A program made the position numbers and the translations under genes. 64,000 nucleotides of DNA from Chthoniobacteraceae bacterium (lineage in GTDB: Bacteria > Verrucomicrobiota > Verrucomicrobiia > Chthoniobacterales > Chthoniobacteraceae): assembly GCA_028293625.1 (NCBI GenBank), contig JAQGOL010000030.1, positions 668,566-732,565 of the forward strand. The letters are read 5' to 3'. The notes under the pieces were generated by a model that did no database searches, was not told where the DNA came from, and saw nothing but the letters and a program-made list of their open reading frames with translations. How positions within the stretch are numbered: position 1 is the first letter of the stretch; each line of letters begins with the position of its first letter. This document shows, in pieces, positions 20,929 through 30,239 of the stretch.

Positions 20929-23382
20929 TCAGGGAAGCTGGCGGCGTTGCACTTCAACATTGATGCTTTCAAAGGCGGCAATTTGCATCACCCCGCTTGG
21001 AGGCAGAATAGGCATCGGATAGCCCTCCAGCCAGACGCAGGCATCGCCGAAACTCGCGCCGTAAGTGGCCTGCAAACTGTAACCGGAGGGAACCGCGAAT
21101 TCGGGACGCGGGTTCTCGCCGGTGACAATCATCACGCGCTGATGCTTTTTTTGAAAGAGATCGTGAAGGGAACGATCGAGCCCCCATTCGCCAAGCCGCA
21201 GAACGAGTGCGTTCTCGGGTGTCTTTTCGTAATCCTGCATCTGCGCCTCGGCGCTGCCGTGGACCTCTTTATTGACTGCCCAGATTGCATCATCAAAGCG
21301 GCCGATATAGTTCATCGCCATATGGCCTGAGGAAGCGACAATGGTCTTGCGGCCCTCGCGCAATTCGGCGTCGATTTGCTCCGCCATTTTTTGAAGAGAA
21401 GGAAGATCAACCCGTTCCATTCGGGCAATCAGATAACGGATCCGCGAGAGATAACGTTTGCCCAATTCCCCCGGCGCGACGGGCACCACGGTGAAATCGT
21501 CGTGAAACTGCATCTTCCCTGAGTAACGATCCGACCAGGCGTGGCCATCAATCGTTGACCAGCTTTTCCACATGGTCGGCATCCTGCCATGGCGGGTCAG
21601 GGCGCCGACGAATTCACCCATGAGGAGCCAGCCATTCACCGCATTGGTAAAATGATTCGTTTTACCTGCAAGCCGGGAACCGGACAATGGAACCACGCGG
21701 TCTTCGCCGTCCGCGCCGGAATCAATCCACGCATCGCACGCGGCAACATGCTCGGTTAATAAAGGCGATTTGCGGGCGCCGAACCCGATGATGAACAAAC
21801 CCTTGCCCTTCTCTTCCTGAAGTCTTTTCAGATCGCCAGGCTTCGGCGCGTCGTCCCAGGCGAAGATCATCATATCGTTCGCTTTTTCCTCCGCTGTGCG
21901 CTCCTTCTTCCAGGACCGATCGAAACTGACATTCATCAATCCGCCGCTGCGTCCAACCAGCTCCTGTTCCAGGGTTGAACCAATCCAGGGAAAACCAATC
22001 ATGCCGCCGTGCAAATGCCGCTCCGCAAGTCGCTCGGCAAGTTGCGAGATTTCCGGGATACGAGTAGCGGCGGCATCGAGTTTTTTCCCGAGCGCATCGA
22101 GATAAAGGGAAGCGGCGCCTGGCGCCGGAGCAGGAAGCTTGTAAGAGTCGATCTTCAGCAAAGTAAACGGATAGAGCACCGTGGCATAGAGGGTGCCATC
22201 GCGCGCCGCCAGCAAGGCCAGGTGCGCATGCAGCGGGGTCAACGTGCCATCCGGCAACCGATGAAAGCCATGTGTCCACGGCTTTGCCTTTCCGTCCGGA
22301 CCTGGCGTCCAGTCAAAATAATCCGGATTCCGCACTTTGAGAACACCAAGATCCTCGTGTTTGCGGGCCACCGGATCGTAGCGAACCAAATGGTGCAGGT
22401 AACCCGTGCCGAATCCCGTGGTATTATCGATCCGCACCAGCGCGTAGATCCGGCCATCGGGATGAATAGTCAGGGCGCTGCGGCAATCCGGATTTTTGCC
22501 TTCTATAAATCGGCCGCAATTTTCAGCATTGGCATGTTCTCCGGCGCTTTGAAGATCAATGCAAAGGAGCGTTGGATCATTCATTAAGGTCAGCCAGGCG
22601 TGCCTTCCATCGGGATCGAGTTGCCAGATGGGAATCGCATTGTTGTCAGCCCGCGTCCATCGCTGACCACCCACCATGATAGGACGCGAAGTAATTCGCT
22701 CTGTTGCCGGATCATACTGTGCAAGTTCGAACTCCTTGGTAATGGAAGAGGCCACTCCGCGTGAGTCGACCAGGGTGGTTGCAAAAGGGGTAAGCAGCGG
22801 ACCAAGTTCCTTCCAAGACGTGCCAGCAAGCTTGCCTATCATCCAGTGCTGCTCTTCACAGGTAACCGCATAGATCCGATCCCGCGACTCATCGGCAACC
22901 ACATCGATGATCCCCTGCCCTGGAAGTGGCATTCCAAGATTTTCCGAATGGCCGGAACGCGGGTCGTAAACCATCACGTAGCCGCCCGGATAATCCGAGG
23001 TGTCATCCTTGGCACGATACCCCTGTTTTGAGCCGACATAAACGCGGCCGCTCGGCCCGACAAAATTACGGGTATGCAACTTGGCTTGCGCCGCGTAACC
23101 GCTCGCGCTCAGACCGCACGTTTTGTTTGTATCGAGGACAATCTGTTGCTTGCCGGTCTTCGGATCGAACTCCACGAGAAAGGCGTTGTGATTATACTTG
23201 GCTGTCCCGATATGAATGGCGCCATCAAGGGATTCAGAAAGCGAGAAATAGCCTGATTCCTCACTCGTTGTCTCCGGCATGATGTAAAACGCCGTAGCCG
23301 GGACGTAGACCGGTGCTTCTGCAAACACTACGCCATGAGTGAGCAGGAAAATAAGTGCGAATAAATGACACAGTAGGTTCAT
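20929..23382 (-). CDS. secreted propeller protein fused to a SIS-like C-terminal region
   Basis: The start at 23382 gives a signal peptide (MNLLCHLFALIFLLTHGVVFA); an in-frame ATG lies 33 bases upstream. The N-terminal 420 residues look like a beta-propeller (FDPKTGKQQIVLD, VYVGSKQGYRAK, VYDPRSGHSENLGMP, IYALVRIDN). The C-terminal half resembles sugar-isomerase/phosphosugar-binding proteins: GLFIIGFGARKSPL, MMIFAWDDAPKPGDL, TIVASSGHMAMNYIGRFDD and EGYPMPILPPSGVMQIAAFE. Fusion of a propeller to a SIS-like unit behind a signal peptide is unusual. It is upstream of and almost joined to the DUF4838 gene. Function unknown; sugar sensing or processing is an inference. Confidence 0.7.
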   Translation of the reverse strand: MNLLCHLFALIFLLTHGVVFAEAPVYVPATAFYIMPETTSEESGYFSLSESLDGAIHIGTAKYNHNAFLVEFDPKTGKQQIVLDTNKTCGLSASGYAAQAKLHTRNFVGPSGRVYVGSKQGYRAKDDTSDYPGGYVMVYDPRSGHSENLGMPLPGQGIIDVVADESRDRIYAVTCEEQHWMIGKLAGTSWKELGPLLTPFATTLVDSRGVASSITKEFELAQYDPATERITSRPIMVGGQRWTRADNNAIPIWQLDPDGRHAWLTLMNDPTLLCIDLQSAGEHANAENCGRFIEGKNPDCRSALTIHPDGRIYALVRIDNTTGFGTGYLHHLVRYDPVARKHEDLGVLKVRNPDYFDWTPGPDGKAKPWTHGFHRLPDGTLTPLHAHLALLAARDGTLYATVLYPFTLLKIDSYKLPAPAPGAASLYLDALGKKLDAAATRIPEISQLAERLAERHLHGGMIGFPWIGSTLEQELVGRSGGLMNVSFDRSWKKERTAEEKANDMMIFAWDDAPKPGDLKRLQEEKGKGLFIIGFGARKSPLLTEHVAACDAWIDSGADGEDRVVPLSGSRLAGKTNHFTNAVNGWLLMGEFVGALTRHGRMPTMWKSWSTIDGHAWSDRYSGKMQFHDDFTVVPVAPGELGKRYLSRIRYLIARMERVDLPSLQKMAEQIDAELREGRKTIVASSGHMAMNYIGRFDDAIWAVNKEVHGSAEAQMQDYEKTPENALVLRLGEWGLDRSLHDLFQKKHQRVMIVTGENPRPEFAVPSGYSLQATYGASFGDACVWLEGYPMPILPPSGVMQIAAFESINVEVQRRQLP

Positions 23383-23586
23383 GGAAGGGGAAGCCGTGCG
23401 CGGCATGAAGACCAACCCGTAACCAGCGTTTTTCTTCGGTTATTCCCACCCGATCCGACGAATTACCGCCGTTTTCATCAGGCAACAGCTGTCAGATGGC
23501 ACAAATAGCTTTCTTGTCGTCTAGCTCATCGGGCACTGCGGGCTGGATTGGCCAACTTGTTTAAGCAGCTGCGGTGATGAAGGCGC

Positions 23587-26436
23587 TCATTTTGGCAATG
23601 ATTCAATCCATTCCACAAGCAACCGGACGCCGTCCGGGTCGCCAGCGCGGGTGCCAAGCGGCGGCATCTGACCGGGACCGCGCGTACTGACTCGCGAAAT
23701 CATGACGCTCCTGGCGGCGGATCCGGGAGCGATCACGCGGGGATCGGGCAGGCCGAAACCGCCATGCTGCGGGAGTTGATTCAACGCGTGCATCGCTTTA
23801 GGCGCCACGAGCCAGTCAAAATCCATGACACTGTTGCCGCCGCCATAAAGCGTATGACAGTGGGCGCAATTGACGCCGAGATAACTGCGGGCCCGTTTCT
23901 CCAGGCTGGCGTGCGGATCGTTCACCGCGTTAAAACGCGCCAGATGCGACGGGTCGCAGGGAAGCAGCGGCGAAAGGGCGGATCCGCGCTGATTGGGTTC
24001 CACGCCAACCGGCCGTGCGTCTTCAAGCGGGCGCTCATGTCCGAAGCCGACCGGGTCGACACGGAGCAACCCGAGGCGCTCCCATTTTGTGAGCTGATCG
24101 GCGCGATTAAGCTGCGCGTCATGGAGGGTCAAAGCGAAGTTGGCCTGCCTTGAATGGCACATCATGCATTCAGCGCGGCTCGGGATTCGCCACGGCTGAC
24201 CGTCAGGCAACTCGATATCGGCGCCGGCTTTTTGCGCCAGCACCGCATCGGTCTGTTCGCGATTCCAGATATAGCTATATCCCGCCCAGTCGTTTTGTTG
24301 TTTGAGTAAAATCCGCGTCTCCACTCGGCGGCCCGCGTTTGTTAGCGTTTGGGCAAGCACGGTCTGATCGGGAGCCTGCCAGCTTTTTGAAGGGCGCATT
24401 TCAATGGTGCCGTCGCCGGGCATGGCAAGATGATACTCGGCGGATGCGCCATCGTGCCAGGCGGGCGCATTGATCTGATAGCTCAAGACACCGGCTGCCG
24501 GAGTTAGGCTGGAGGCTTCGGAAAAAAGACCCGTCTCGCTCAGTTTATCAGGAAATATTGGGCTGGGATCGACCGCCTTTGCCGCGGCCAGCTTGTAGAT
24601 GCCGCCCCCGTTGCCGGTGCCGTAATCCGCGAGAATGACTTCGCCTTGCGCATCGGCGGCGACATGAGTGATCGCAAGCGGAGTATCGCAAAGCTCGCGA
24701 TCCCACTCAAGCCGGGTCCCGTCATGTTTGGCAGCCCATAGACGGCCTGTATTAAAGTCCCCGTAAATATAGGCACCGGCAAGTTCCGGGAACTGTTTGC
24801 CTCTATAAACCACACCGCCTGTCAGCGATCGGAACTCGCTATGGGAATGTTCAATTGTCGGAAATGTCACCGGATGCGGCCCCGGCGCCAGCTCCGGCCG
24901 AAATGGATAACTTCCTTCAAAGCGGCTCCACCCATAGTTCTCACCGGGCCGCACAAGACGCGCGTATTCCCACAAATCCTGGCCATTCTCGCCCTCCCAA
25001 AGCTGTCCGCTGATGGCATCAAACGTCAGATGCCACGGGTTTCGCAGGCCGTATGCCCAGGTTTCCGGTGGAAACCGGTTATCGTTAAAGAACGGATTAT
25101 CGCGAGGAATGGAGTAAAGCTTTCCGTTTGCCGGGTGATCCACGTCGATGCGCAGGATTTTGGAGCGAAGGCCGGCTGCCTGCTGGCCCACCTGATCCGC
25201 ATCACTATCCACCGAGCCATCCCCGCTCGTGACAAAAAGAAGTCCGTTGGAATCAAAAGCGATTCCGCCGCCGTTATGCCCGTTGCTTGACCATTCAATG
25301 ATCACAGTGCGGGAGGCCGGATCAGGACGTCCATCGCGGACCCGATAACGGAGCACCCGGGTCGCCCGCGAAGACTTCGATTCGGGCCCGTTTGCTCCAA
25401 AAAACAGATACCCATTCTCGCTGAAATTCGGATGGAACAGGATGTTGTAAGTCCAATCGCCGAGTTCCAACAACGTCTCGGCGTCGCTTCCATCGCCAGC
25501 CGTGCGGAACCTGCGCAGCTTCATTGGCCCGTCCCAATTGGTTTCCTGCTCGATAAACCAAGTCCATTCGCCGCCGGGCGCGGACGCCAGCGCAACCAGC
25601 GAGCGCGCCGCCAGCTGAGGCCAGGCCCGTTGCACGCTGTATTTTGGCGGCCCATCCGGAGTGCCAACAAGCCGCTCATTTTCCCAGCGAATCCGCGTCA
25701 ATGGTTCCGGGCCAACAAATCGGATCGGCGTGAATTCATCGGTGCGATGGAAGCTCGGCTCCTTGAGCATTGCCGTGCTTGAAAGCTCGCTATTGGGAGC
25801 GGCGCCATTGACCCGCGCAAGATTCATCTGCCAGATCTCCCCCGGCACGGGCCGCCCGCCAGCCGGATTAAAATCCGACCACGGGATACGGCCTTCGACC
25901 GTCCAGCCGATATCGGTGTCTCCGTGCCGATTTAAAGTCCCGTTGATGGCGACCTTTGCTTCCACATGAAATTCGCCGCGCCCAACCTGTTCCGGATCGC
26001 GCCAGCTCCCTGCTTTGGGGAAAAACGCATCGAAGACCGCGCCGGCCGGATTGACTTCGAACTCAAAATAACCGGCATGCTTTTTGGAAGGCCGGAAGAA
26101 GAGTTCAACGACATCGTTTTCCCAGAGACGTCCGTTATGGGTGAAGACATCCGCACAGACGTCGGCATCCTTCATTTCGGCGTAAAAATAGAGCCATTCC
26201 CGATCCCAAAGCAGCTTAACGCGGGTCCCTTCCTTGATAGCCGGCGCCTCCTTGAGCCAGGGCTGGCTGAAATTCTCCACGAATGAAGCCTGCTGCCAGA
26301 CTGCGTCGCCACCCTCACCATCGATCTGCGGAGGAGTTGCTGCCCAACGGCATTCAAGCGGCGCGGCTTGGGCAGCGGAAAGCCAGAAAGTCGCGGCAAG
26401 CGCAAAGGACAAAAGGATGAAAGGGAGTTTAACCAC
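23587..26436 (-). CDS. CBM9-like / PQQ-type sugar dehydrogenase / diheme cytochrome fusion
   Basis: A 949-residue exported protein; the signal peptide ends near SAAQAA. Residues about 28-230 match the CBM9/DOMON-like carbohydrate-binding fold (PQIDGEGGDAVWQQA, LYFYAEMKDADV, ENDVVELFFRPS). Residues about 270-640 match soluble aldose/sorbosone dehydrogenases that use PQQ (HNGGGIAFDSNGLLFVTSGDG, WAYGLRNPWHLTFD, YGWSRFEGSYPF). The C-terminal part has two haem sites, CMMCH at 757-761 and CAHCH at 857-861. One chain could therefore bind a glycan, oxidise a sugar and pass electrons to haem. It is divergent from ridA and 204 bases upstream of the propeller-SIS gene. Confidence 0.85.
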   Translation of the reverse strand: MVKLPFILLSFALAATFWLSAAQAAPLECRWAATPPQIDGEGGDAVWQQASFVENFSQPWLKEAPAIKEGTRVKLLWDREWLYFYAEMKDADVCADVFTHNGRLWENDVVELFFRPSKKHAGYFEFEVNPAGAVFDAFFPKAGSWRDPEQVGRGEFHVEAKVAINGTLNRHGDTDIGWTVEGRIPWSDFNPAGGRPVPGEIWQMNLARVNGAAPNSELSSTAMLKEPSFHRTDEFTPIRFVGPEPLTRIRWENERLVGTPDGPPKYSVQRAWPQLAARSLVALASAPGGEWTWFIEQETNWDGPMKLRRFRTAGDGSDAETLLELGDWTYNILFHPNFSENGYLFFGANGPESKSSRATRVLRYRVRDGRPDPASRTVIIEWSSNGHNGGGIAFDSNGLLFVTSGDGSVDSDADQVGQQAAGLRSKILRIDVDHPANGKLYSIPRDNPFFNDNRFPPETWAYGLRNPWHLTFDAISGQLWEGENGQDLWEYARLVRPGENYGWSRFEGSYPFRPELAPGPHPVTFPTIEHSHSEFRSLTGGVVYRGKQFPELAGAYIYGDFNTGRLWAAKHDGTRLEWDRELCDTPLAITHVAADAQGEVILADYGTGNGGGIYKLAAAKAVDPSPIFPDKLSETGLFSEASSLTPAAGVLSYQINAPAWHDGASAEYHLAMPGDGTIEMRPSKSWQAPDQTVLAQTLTNAGRRVETRILLKQQNDWAGYSYIWNREQTDAVLAQKAGADIELPDGQPWRIPSRAECMMCHSRQANFALTLHDAQLNRADQLTKWERLGLLRVDPVGFGHERPLEDARPVGVEPNQRGSALSPLLPCDPSHLARFNAVNDPHASLEKRARSYLGVNCAHCHTLYGGGNSVMDFDWLVAPKAMHALNQLPQHGGFGLPDPRVIAPGSAARSVMISRVSTRGPGQMPPLGTRAGDPDGVRLLVEWIESLPK

Positions 26437-26579
26437 GGCGATTGGAGGGAATGAGTTGGCCGGCCTGCGTTGTCGGGATCAGAGAGACACGGGCACGACC
26501 CGGAAGAAAAGAAGGAAAAGGTGGCTCCCGCTTTTATCAAAGACTTGCCAATGGACCGATGCAAAAGCGTGAATGTTGA

Positions 26580-26595
26580 TTGCAGCAAACTGCAA
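26580..26595. promoter_or_regulatory. short inverted repeat before ridA
   Basis: TTGCAG and CTGCAA form a perfect 6-bp stem around a CAAA loop, 13 bases before the ridA start. It could be an operator half-site pair or an RNA hairpin affecting translation; nothing here decides between these or chance. Confidence 0.3.
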
Positions 26596-26608
26596 CTGCC
26601 TAAATCCA

Positions 26609-27073
26609 ATGAATACTTTTGAACAACGCCTTACCCAACTTGGTGTGATCCTGCCACCGGCCCCGGAACCCGTCGCGGTCTACAAGCCGCTCGTGATCCA
26701 GGGAAATCTGGCTTACGTCTCCGGTCACGGTCCTGTGCAGACCGATGGCACCCTCATTAAAGGCGTCGTGGGACGTGATCTCGATCTTGCCGCCGGACAC
26801 GCCGCTGCCCGGCAGGTGGGACTCGCCATTCTTGCCACCCTGCGGGCACGGCTCGGCTCGCTAAACAGCGTTAAACGGGTCATCAAAGTACTCGGCATGG
26901 TCAACAGCGCCCCGGATTTCTATGACCATCCGCAAGTCATCAACGGATGCAGCGAACTTTTCGCGGAAGTCTTCGGGGCCGATGCCGGGATCGGCGCACG
27001 CAGCGCGGTCGGCATGGGACCGCTTCCCGGCAATATCGCCGTGGAAATTGAAGCCATTTTCGAACTCGTATGA
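26609..27073 (+). CDS. ridA: RidA family reactive-imine deaminase
   Basis: RidA/YjgF/UK114 proteins hydrolyse reactive enamine/imine products such as 2-aminoacrylate released by PLP enzymes. The protein has 154 residues from this start; an in-frame ATG at 26573 adds 12 non-conserved residues. Core features are YKPLVIQGNLAYVSGHGPV, a helix with LAILATLRARLGSLNSVKRVIKV, and GIGARSAVGMGPLPGNIAVEIEAIFE, which carries the usual arginine and terminal glutamate region. It is slightly longer than classical 130-residue members, matching the YjgH-like subgroup. Its stop overlaps the next start (ATGA), so it is translationally coupled to a PLP enzyme able to produce its substrate. Confidence 0.9.
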   Translation: MNTFEQRLTQLGVILPPAPEPVAVYKPLVIQGNLAYVSGHGPVQTDGTLIKGVVGRDLDLAAGHAAARQVGLAILATLRARLGSLNSVKRVIKVLGMVNSAPDFYDHPQVINGCSELFAEVFGADAGIGARSAVGMGPLPGNIAVEIEAIFELV

Positions 27074-28170
27074 GCGAGTGGTGCCAGGTGGCCGGCGAGT
27101 CTGCCATTTCCACTCCCGCGCTCCTTCTCCATAGCGAGCGCGTGGACGAAAATGTGCGGCGCATGGTGGCACTTGCCGGCGGTCCCGAAAAGCTGCGGCC
27201 TCATATAAAGACGCACAAGCTCGGACCGCTGATCCAACGGCAAATGGCGATTGGCATTACAAAATTCAAATGCGCCACGATCGCGGAAGCCGAATTATGT
27301 GCCCGCTCCGGTGCGCACGACATCCTGCTGGCGCAACAATTGGTTGGACCCCACGTCGCCCGTTTCGCCGCTCTTGCCCGCGCCTTTCCACAGGCCCGCT
27401 TCTCCACCATGGTCGATAATGAGGAGGCCGCGCGGCAGATCGCCGGTGCGGCATCCGGGACGAATATCGCGTTGCTCGTTGATCTGGATATCGGGCAGCA
27501 TCGCACCGGGATCGCGCCTAATGAGGATGCGGCAACCTTTTACGCGTTTATTGCCGGTTTGCCGAATGTGCAACCCGGCGGTCTTCATGCATACGATGGT
27601 CATCTTCATCAGCGCGACCCGGTGATCCGCCGCACGGCGTGCGAGGAAGCTTTTAAGCCGGTGCGCGCCCTGGCGGCAACGTTGCGCCAGCACGGCTTTG
27701 ATGTTCCTCGCATCGTTGCGGGCGGCACCCCGACCTTCCCGTTTCACGCTCAGGCCGGCGACGTAGAATGCAGTCCGGGCACCTGTGTGCTCTGGGATGC
27801 CGGGTACGGATCAAATCTGCCGGATCTCGACTTTCTTCCCGCCGTGACCTTGCTGACACGCGTGGTCAGCAAGCCGGGGCCAAGGTATCTCACCCTTGAT
27901 CTTGGGCACAAATCCGTGGCGAGCGAAATGCCGCAGCCGCGTGCGCTCTTCCCCGCGCTTCCGGATGCGGTGGCGGTGATGCATAATGAGGAGCATCTGG
28001 TGATTCAAACCGCGCAGGCGGAGCGGTTTAAAATCGGCGACACCCTTCATGCGATTCCGTGGCACATTTGTCCCACGGTAGCGCTGCACGCCGAAGCCCA
28101 GGTTGTCAGCAATGGCCAGGTCACTGACTGCTGGCCGATCGTTGCCCGTGCCCGCAGGCTGCATTTCTAG
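27070..28170 (+). CDS. PLP-dependent D-serine dehydratase / D-threonine aldolase-like protein
   Basis: A fold-type III (alanine-racemase-like) PLP enzyme with the C-terminal zinc-binding domain of the DSD1/D-threonine aldolase family. PHIKTHK places the PLP lysine at residue 47; GGTPTFPF and SPGTCVLWDAGY are family segments. The C-terminal metal motif is H332-I-C334. D-serine dehydratases use His-x-Cys, D-threonine aldolases His-x-Asp, so I favour D-serine (or related D-3-hydroxy amino acid) dehydration. The product enamine is a RidA substrate, and the gene overlaps ridA by 4 bases. Convergent with the lipoprotein gene. D-3-hydroxyaspartate aldolase-like activity remains possible. Confidence 0.87.
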   Translation: MSEWCQVAGESAISTPALLLHSERVDENVRRMVALAGGPEKLRPHIKTHKLGPLIQRQMAIGITKFKCATIAEAELCARSGAHDILLAQQLVGPHVARFAALARAFPQARFSTMVDNEEAARQIAGAASGTNIALLVDLDIGQHRTGIAPNEDAATFYAFIAGLPNVQPGGLHAYDGHLHQRDPVIRRTACEEAFKPVRALAATLRQHGFDVPRIVAGGTPTFPFHAQAGDVECSPGTCVLWDAGYGSNLPDLDFLPAVTLLTRVVSKPGPRYLTLDLGHKSVASEMPQPRALFPALPDAVAVMHNEEHLVIQTAQAERFKIGDTLHAIPWHICPTVALHAEAQVVSNGQVTDCWPIVARARRLHF

Positions 28171-28200
28171 AAAGCACCTCAAACAAGGAGGCCACTCCGA

Positions 28201-30108
28201 CTATTTCACCGCCCCTTCGCCTAACTTGCGAAGTGAGGCGGCGCCGGTGATTTCCACGACGCTGAATCCATTTTCTCTTCCAATATAGAAGGCGCGTCCA
28301 TCGTTGAACCGGACCAATGTGGAACGATCGCGTTCCGGCAGAGTCATGGCAAGCAACCGGCTTTCGGAACTGGTCTGAGCGCGGTCAAACGGCTGTGCCC
28401 AATTGAAGAGAGGGGCACCGCAAGCGGTCCAACCCTTGATTGGATAGCCTGCAAGTCCAAGCTCTGAAACGCCTCCTTTTAGCATCACCAACACCTCGAT
28501 TTCAGAAGGATCCTCAAGGCCGTCTCCATTGATGTCAGCCCAATAAATCGGCGTGCTTTCCTCCAGGCCGCGAATCCGGGAAAGCAGACGCCAATTCCCC
28601 GGGGTGGCCCGCTCGTAAATCGTGATGGCGGGAGAGGTGCCCACCACCAGCAGATGACGTCCTTCGACGTTGATAAAACCAGCCTCCTGCATCCCGTCCC
28701 CGGTGATGACTCCCAGGCATGCAGCCTGTCCGGTCTTGGCGTTGATCTTCCACTCGCACCCCGCGGCGACAAGCACGTCGGGCTCTTCGGGAAACAACGC
28801 GGCTCCCTGATTGAGCGTTTCAACCGGCGGAAAAAATTCGCGCTCCAGCTTTGCCAGACTTCCCTTGCTTTTCCAGACACTGAAGCGCTTTGGACAGGCG
28901 TCCCCCTCCGCTATCCAGAGGTTTCCTCCGGCATCGATGCCTATGCCTTTAATCGAGCGAAGCGCATCGGGATCCCAGGGGCCGAGCGCACTGGCGCGTC
29001 CTCCGGTTTTGCCGGCGCTGAGACTAAATCCACGAACCTCATCCACCCGCTTTCGCTGCACCTGAAAGTAAGGCGGGCCAAGCGCCACATAGAGATCGAC
29101 TTCACTGCTTTTCATCGTGTCGGCGGCCATCGTAAAAGCCGTGATTTTTTCATCCTCGGCGAGCAGATGTGTCGTGTTGAAAGCGACCCAGGGGGGATCA
29201 TGCGGCATCACAAAATAAGTCAGTGCCGATTCACCGAGCACCGCGACTCCAAAATCGGCAACGGTTTGCTGGCCATCCTCGGAGCGCATCGGCGTTGCCG
29301 AAACCGACATGTATTTTGGTTCCGGACCAGTAATCGTGGTGACATAATGGCCGTCGCCAGAATCGAGCACCGCAATAAATCCGGGATCCGTGAAACTCAG
29401 ATAGATCCGGCCATTGCCGGCGGTCATCGCGTCCGCCGTGTAAGGCTGAACGTCCGAAGTGGCGGGCCACAGGCTTGCGATAGGCAGGTCAAACTCCTTC
29501 GCGGCACCCCACGGTAGCGGGACGCCGGTTTTGGCATCGAGTTTATAAAGCACAACGCCACCGGAAGCCCCCTGGCTATCGGCAAGCAGAATGACCGCTT
29601 CGTGATCACAACCGAGCGCATGCACTCCCAAGCCTTTACGCTGATGGGTCCAACGCACATTGCCCTCCGGGTCGAGCGCGACCAAAGAGCCGCTGCCCTG
29701 CCCCGCGTTGCTTCCCAAATAGACAGACATCGCATCGCAAGCCACCGCGCTTGGCACCCCATCCGCCGCGCGCCATTGACTACTCCCTTGCGCAGCAATG
29801 CCGGCCGGCTGGCAAGCCTGGCCGCGTATCACGGGTTTGAATTCGGTATGCGAGAAGGCGCGCCACTCCCAATTTCCAGCCGGCACGTCCCCGCGCATCT
29901 CACCATCGAGGGAAAATCTGCCGTTTTGAATTTCAATATGATGCGCGCCACTCTTAAGCGGTTCATTTTCCAGCAGCTCCCTTCGGTCCGGTCCGCTGAG
30001 TTCGAAAGAAACGAGGGCCGGGGCTTTAAGCTCGAAGCGCAGTATCGGTTCCGCGCGGCGCGAACAGCCAGCCAAAGCTAGTAGAAAAACAACATTCAAA
30101 AAGCGCAT
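28201..30108 (-). CDS. beta-propeller lipoprotein
   Basis: A 635-residue protein with a lipobox (LALAGC, Cys at 15), so probably anchored in a membrane facing the periplasm or surface. Repeats of PQQ/quinoprotein-like strands (ALDPEGNVRWTHQRKGLGVHA, YKLDAKTGVPLPWGA, IGIDAGGNLWIAEGD, GDGLEDPSEIEVLV) indicate a beta-propeller. An N-terminal segment (residues 20-80) may be a small beta-sandwich. No catalytic signature is visible. A structural or ligand-binding role is likely; the substrate cannot be inferred. It converges on the DSD-like gene. Confidence 0.75.
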   Translation of the reverse strand: MRFLNVVFLLALAGCSRRAEPILRFELKAPALVSFELSGPDRRELLENEPLKSGAHHIEIQNGRFSLDGEMRGDVPAGNWEWRAFSHTEFKPVIRGQACQPAGIAAQGSSQWRAADGVPSAVACDAMSVYLGSNAGQGSGSLVALDPEGNVRWTHQRKGLGVHALGCDHEAVILLADSQGASGGVVLYKLDAKTGVPLPWGAAKEFDLPIASLWPATSDVQPYTADAMTAGNGRIYLSFTDPGFIAVLDSGDGHYVTTITGPEPKYMSVSATPMRSEDGQQTVADFGVAVLGESALTYFVMPHDPPWVAFNTTHLLAEDEKITAFTMAADTMKSSEVDLYVALGPPYFQVQRKRVDEVRGFSLSAGKTGGRASALGPWDPDALRSIKGIGIDAGGNLWIAEGDACPKRFSVWKSKGSLAKLEREFFPPVETLNQGAALFPEEPDVLVAAGCEWKINAKTGQAACLGVITGDGMQEAGFINVEGRHLLVVGTSPAITIYERATPGNWRLLSRIRGLEESTPIYWADINGDGLEDPSEIEVLVMLKGGVSELGLAGYPIKGWTACGAPLFNWAQPFDRAQTSSESRLLAMTLPERDRSTLVRFNDGRAFYIGRENGFSVVEITGAASLRKLGEGAVK

Positions 30109-30239
30109 TGAGCCATCACTTAGGCTGCGCCGCGCAAAAAAGGCGAGCCCGGCTATTCGAAGGGAGATGGTGAAGCGCGCTGATGAAAATGCCCTGATCC
30201 AAGCGTAATCCAGTGATCAGAGCCGATTCAGCCGCGGCT

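Noticed and set aside
8908-26436. Antiviral defence island
   Set aside because: Genes are exported cytochrome and carbohydrate families with signal peptides, not nucleases, helicases or toxins.
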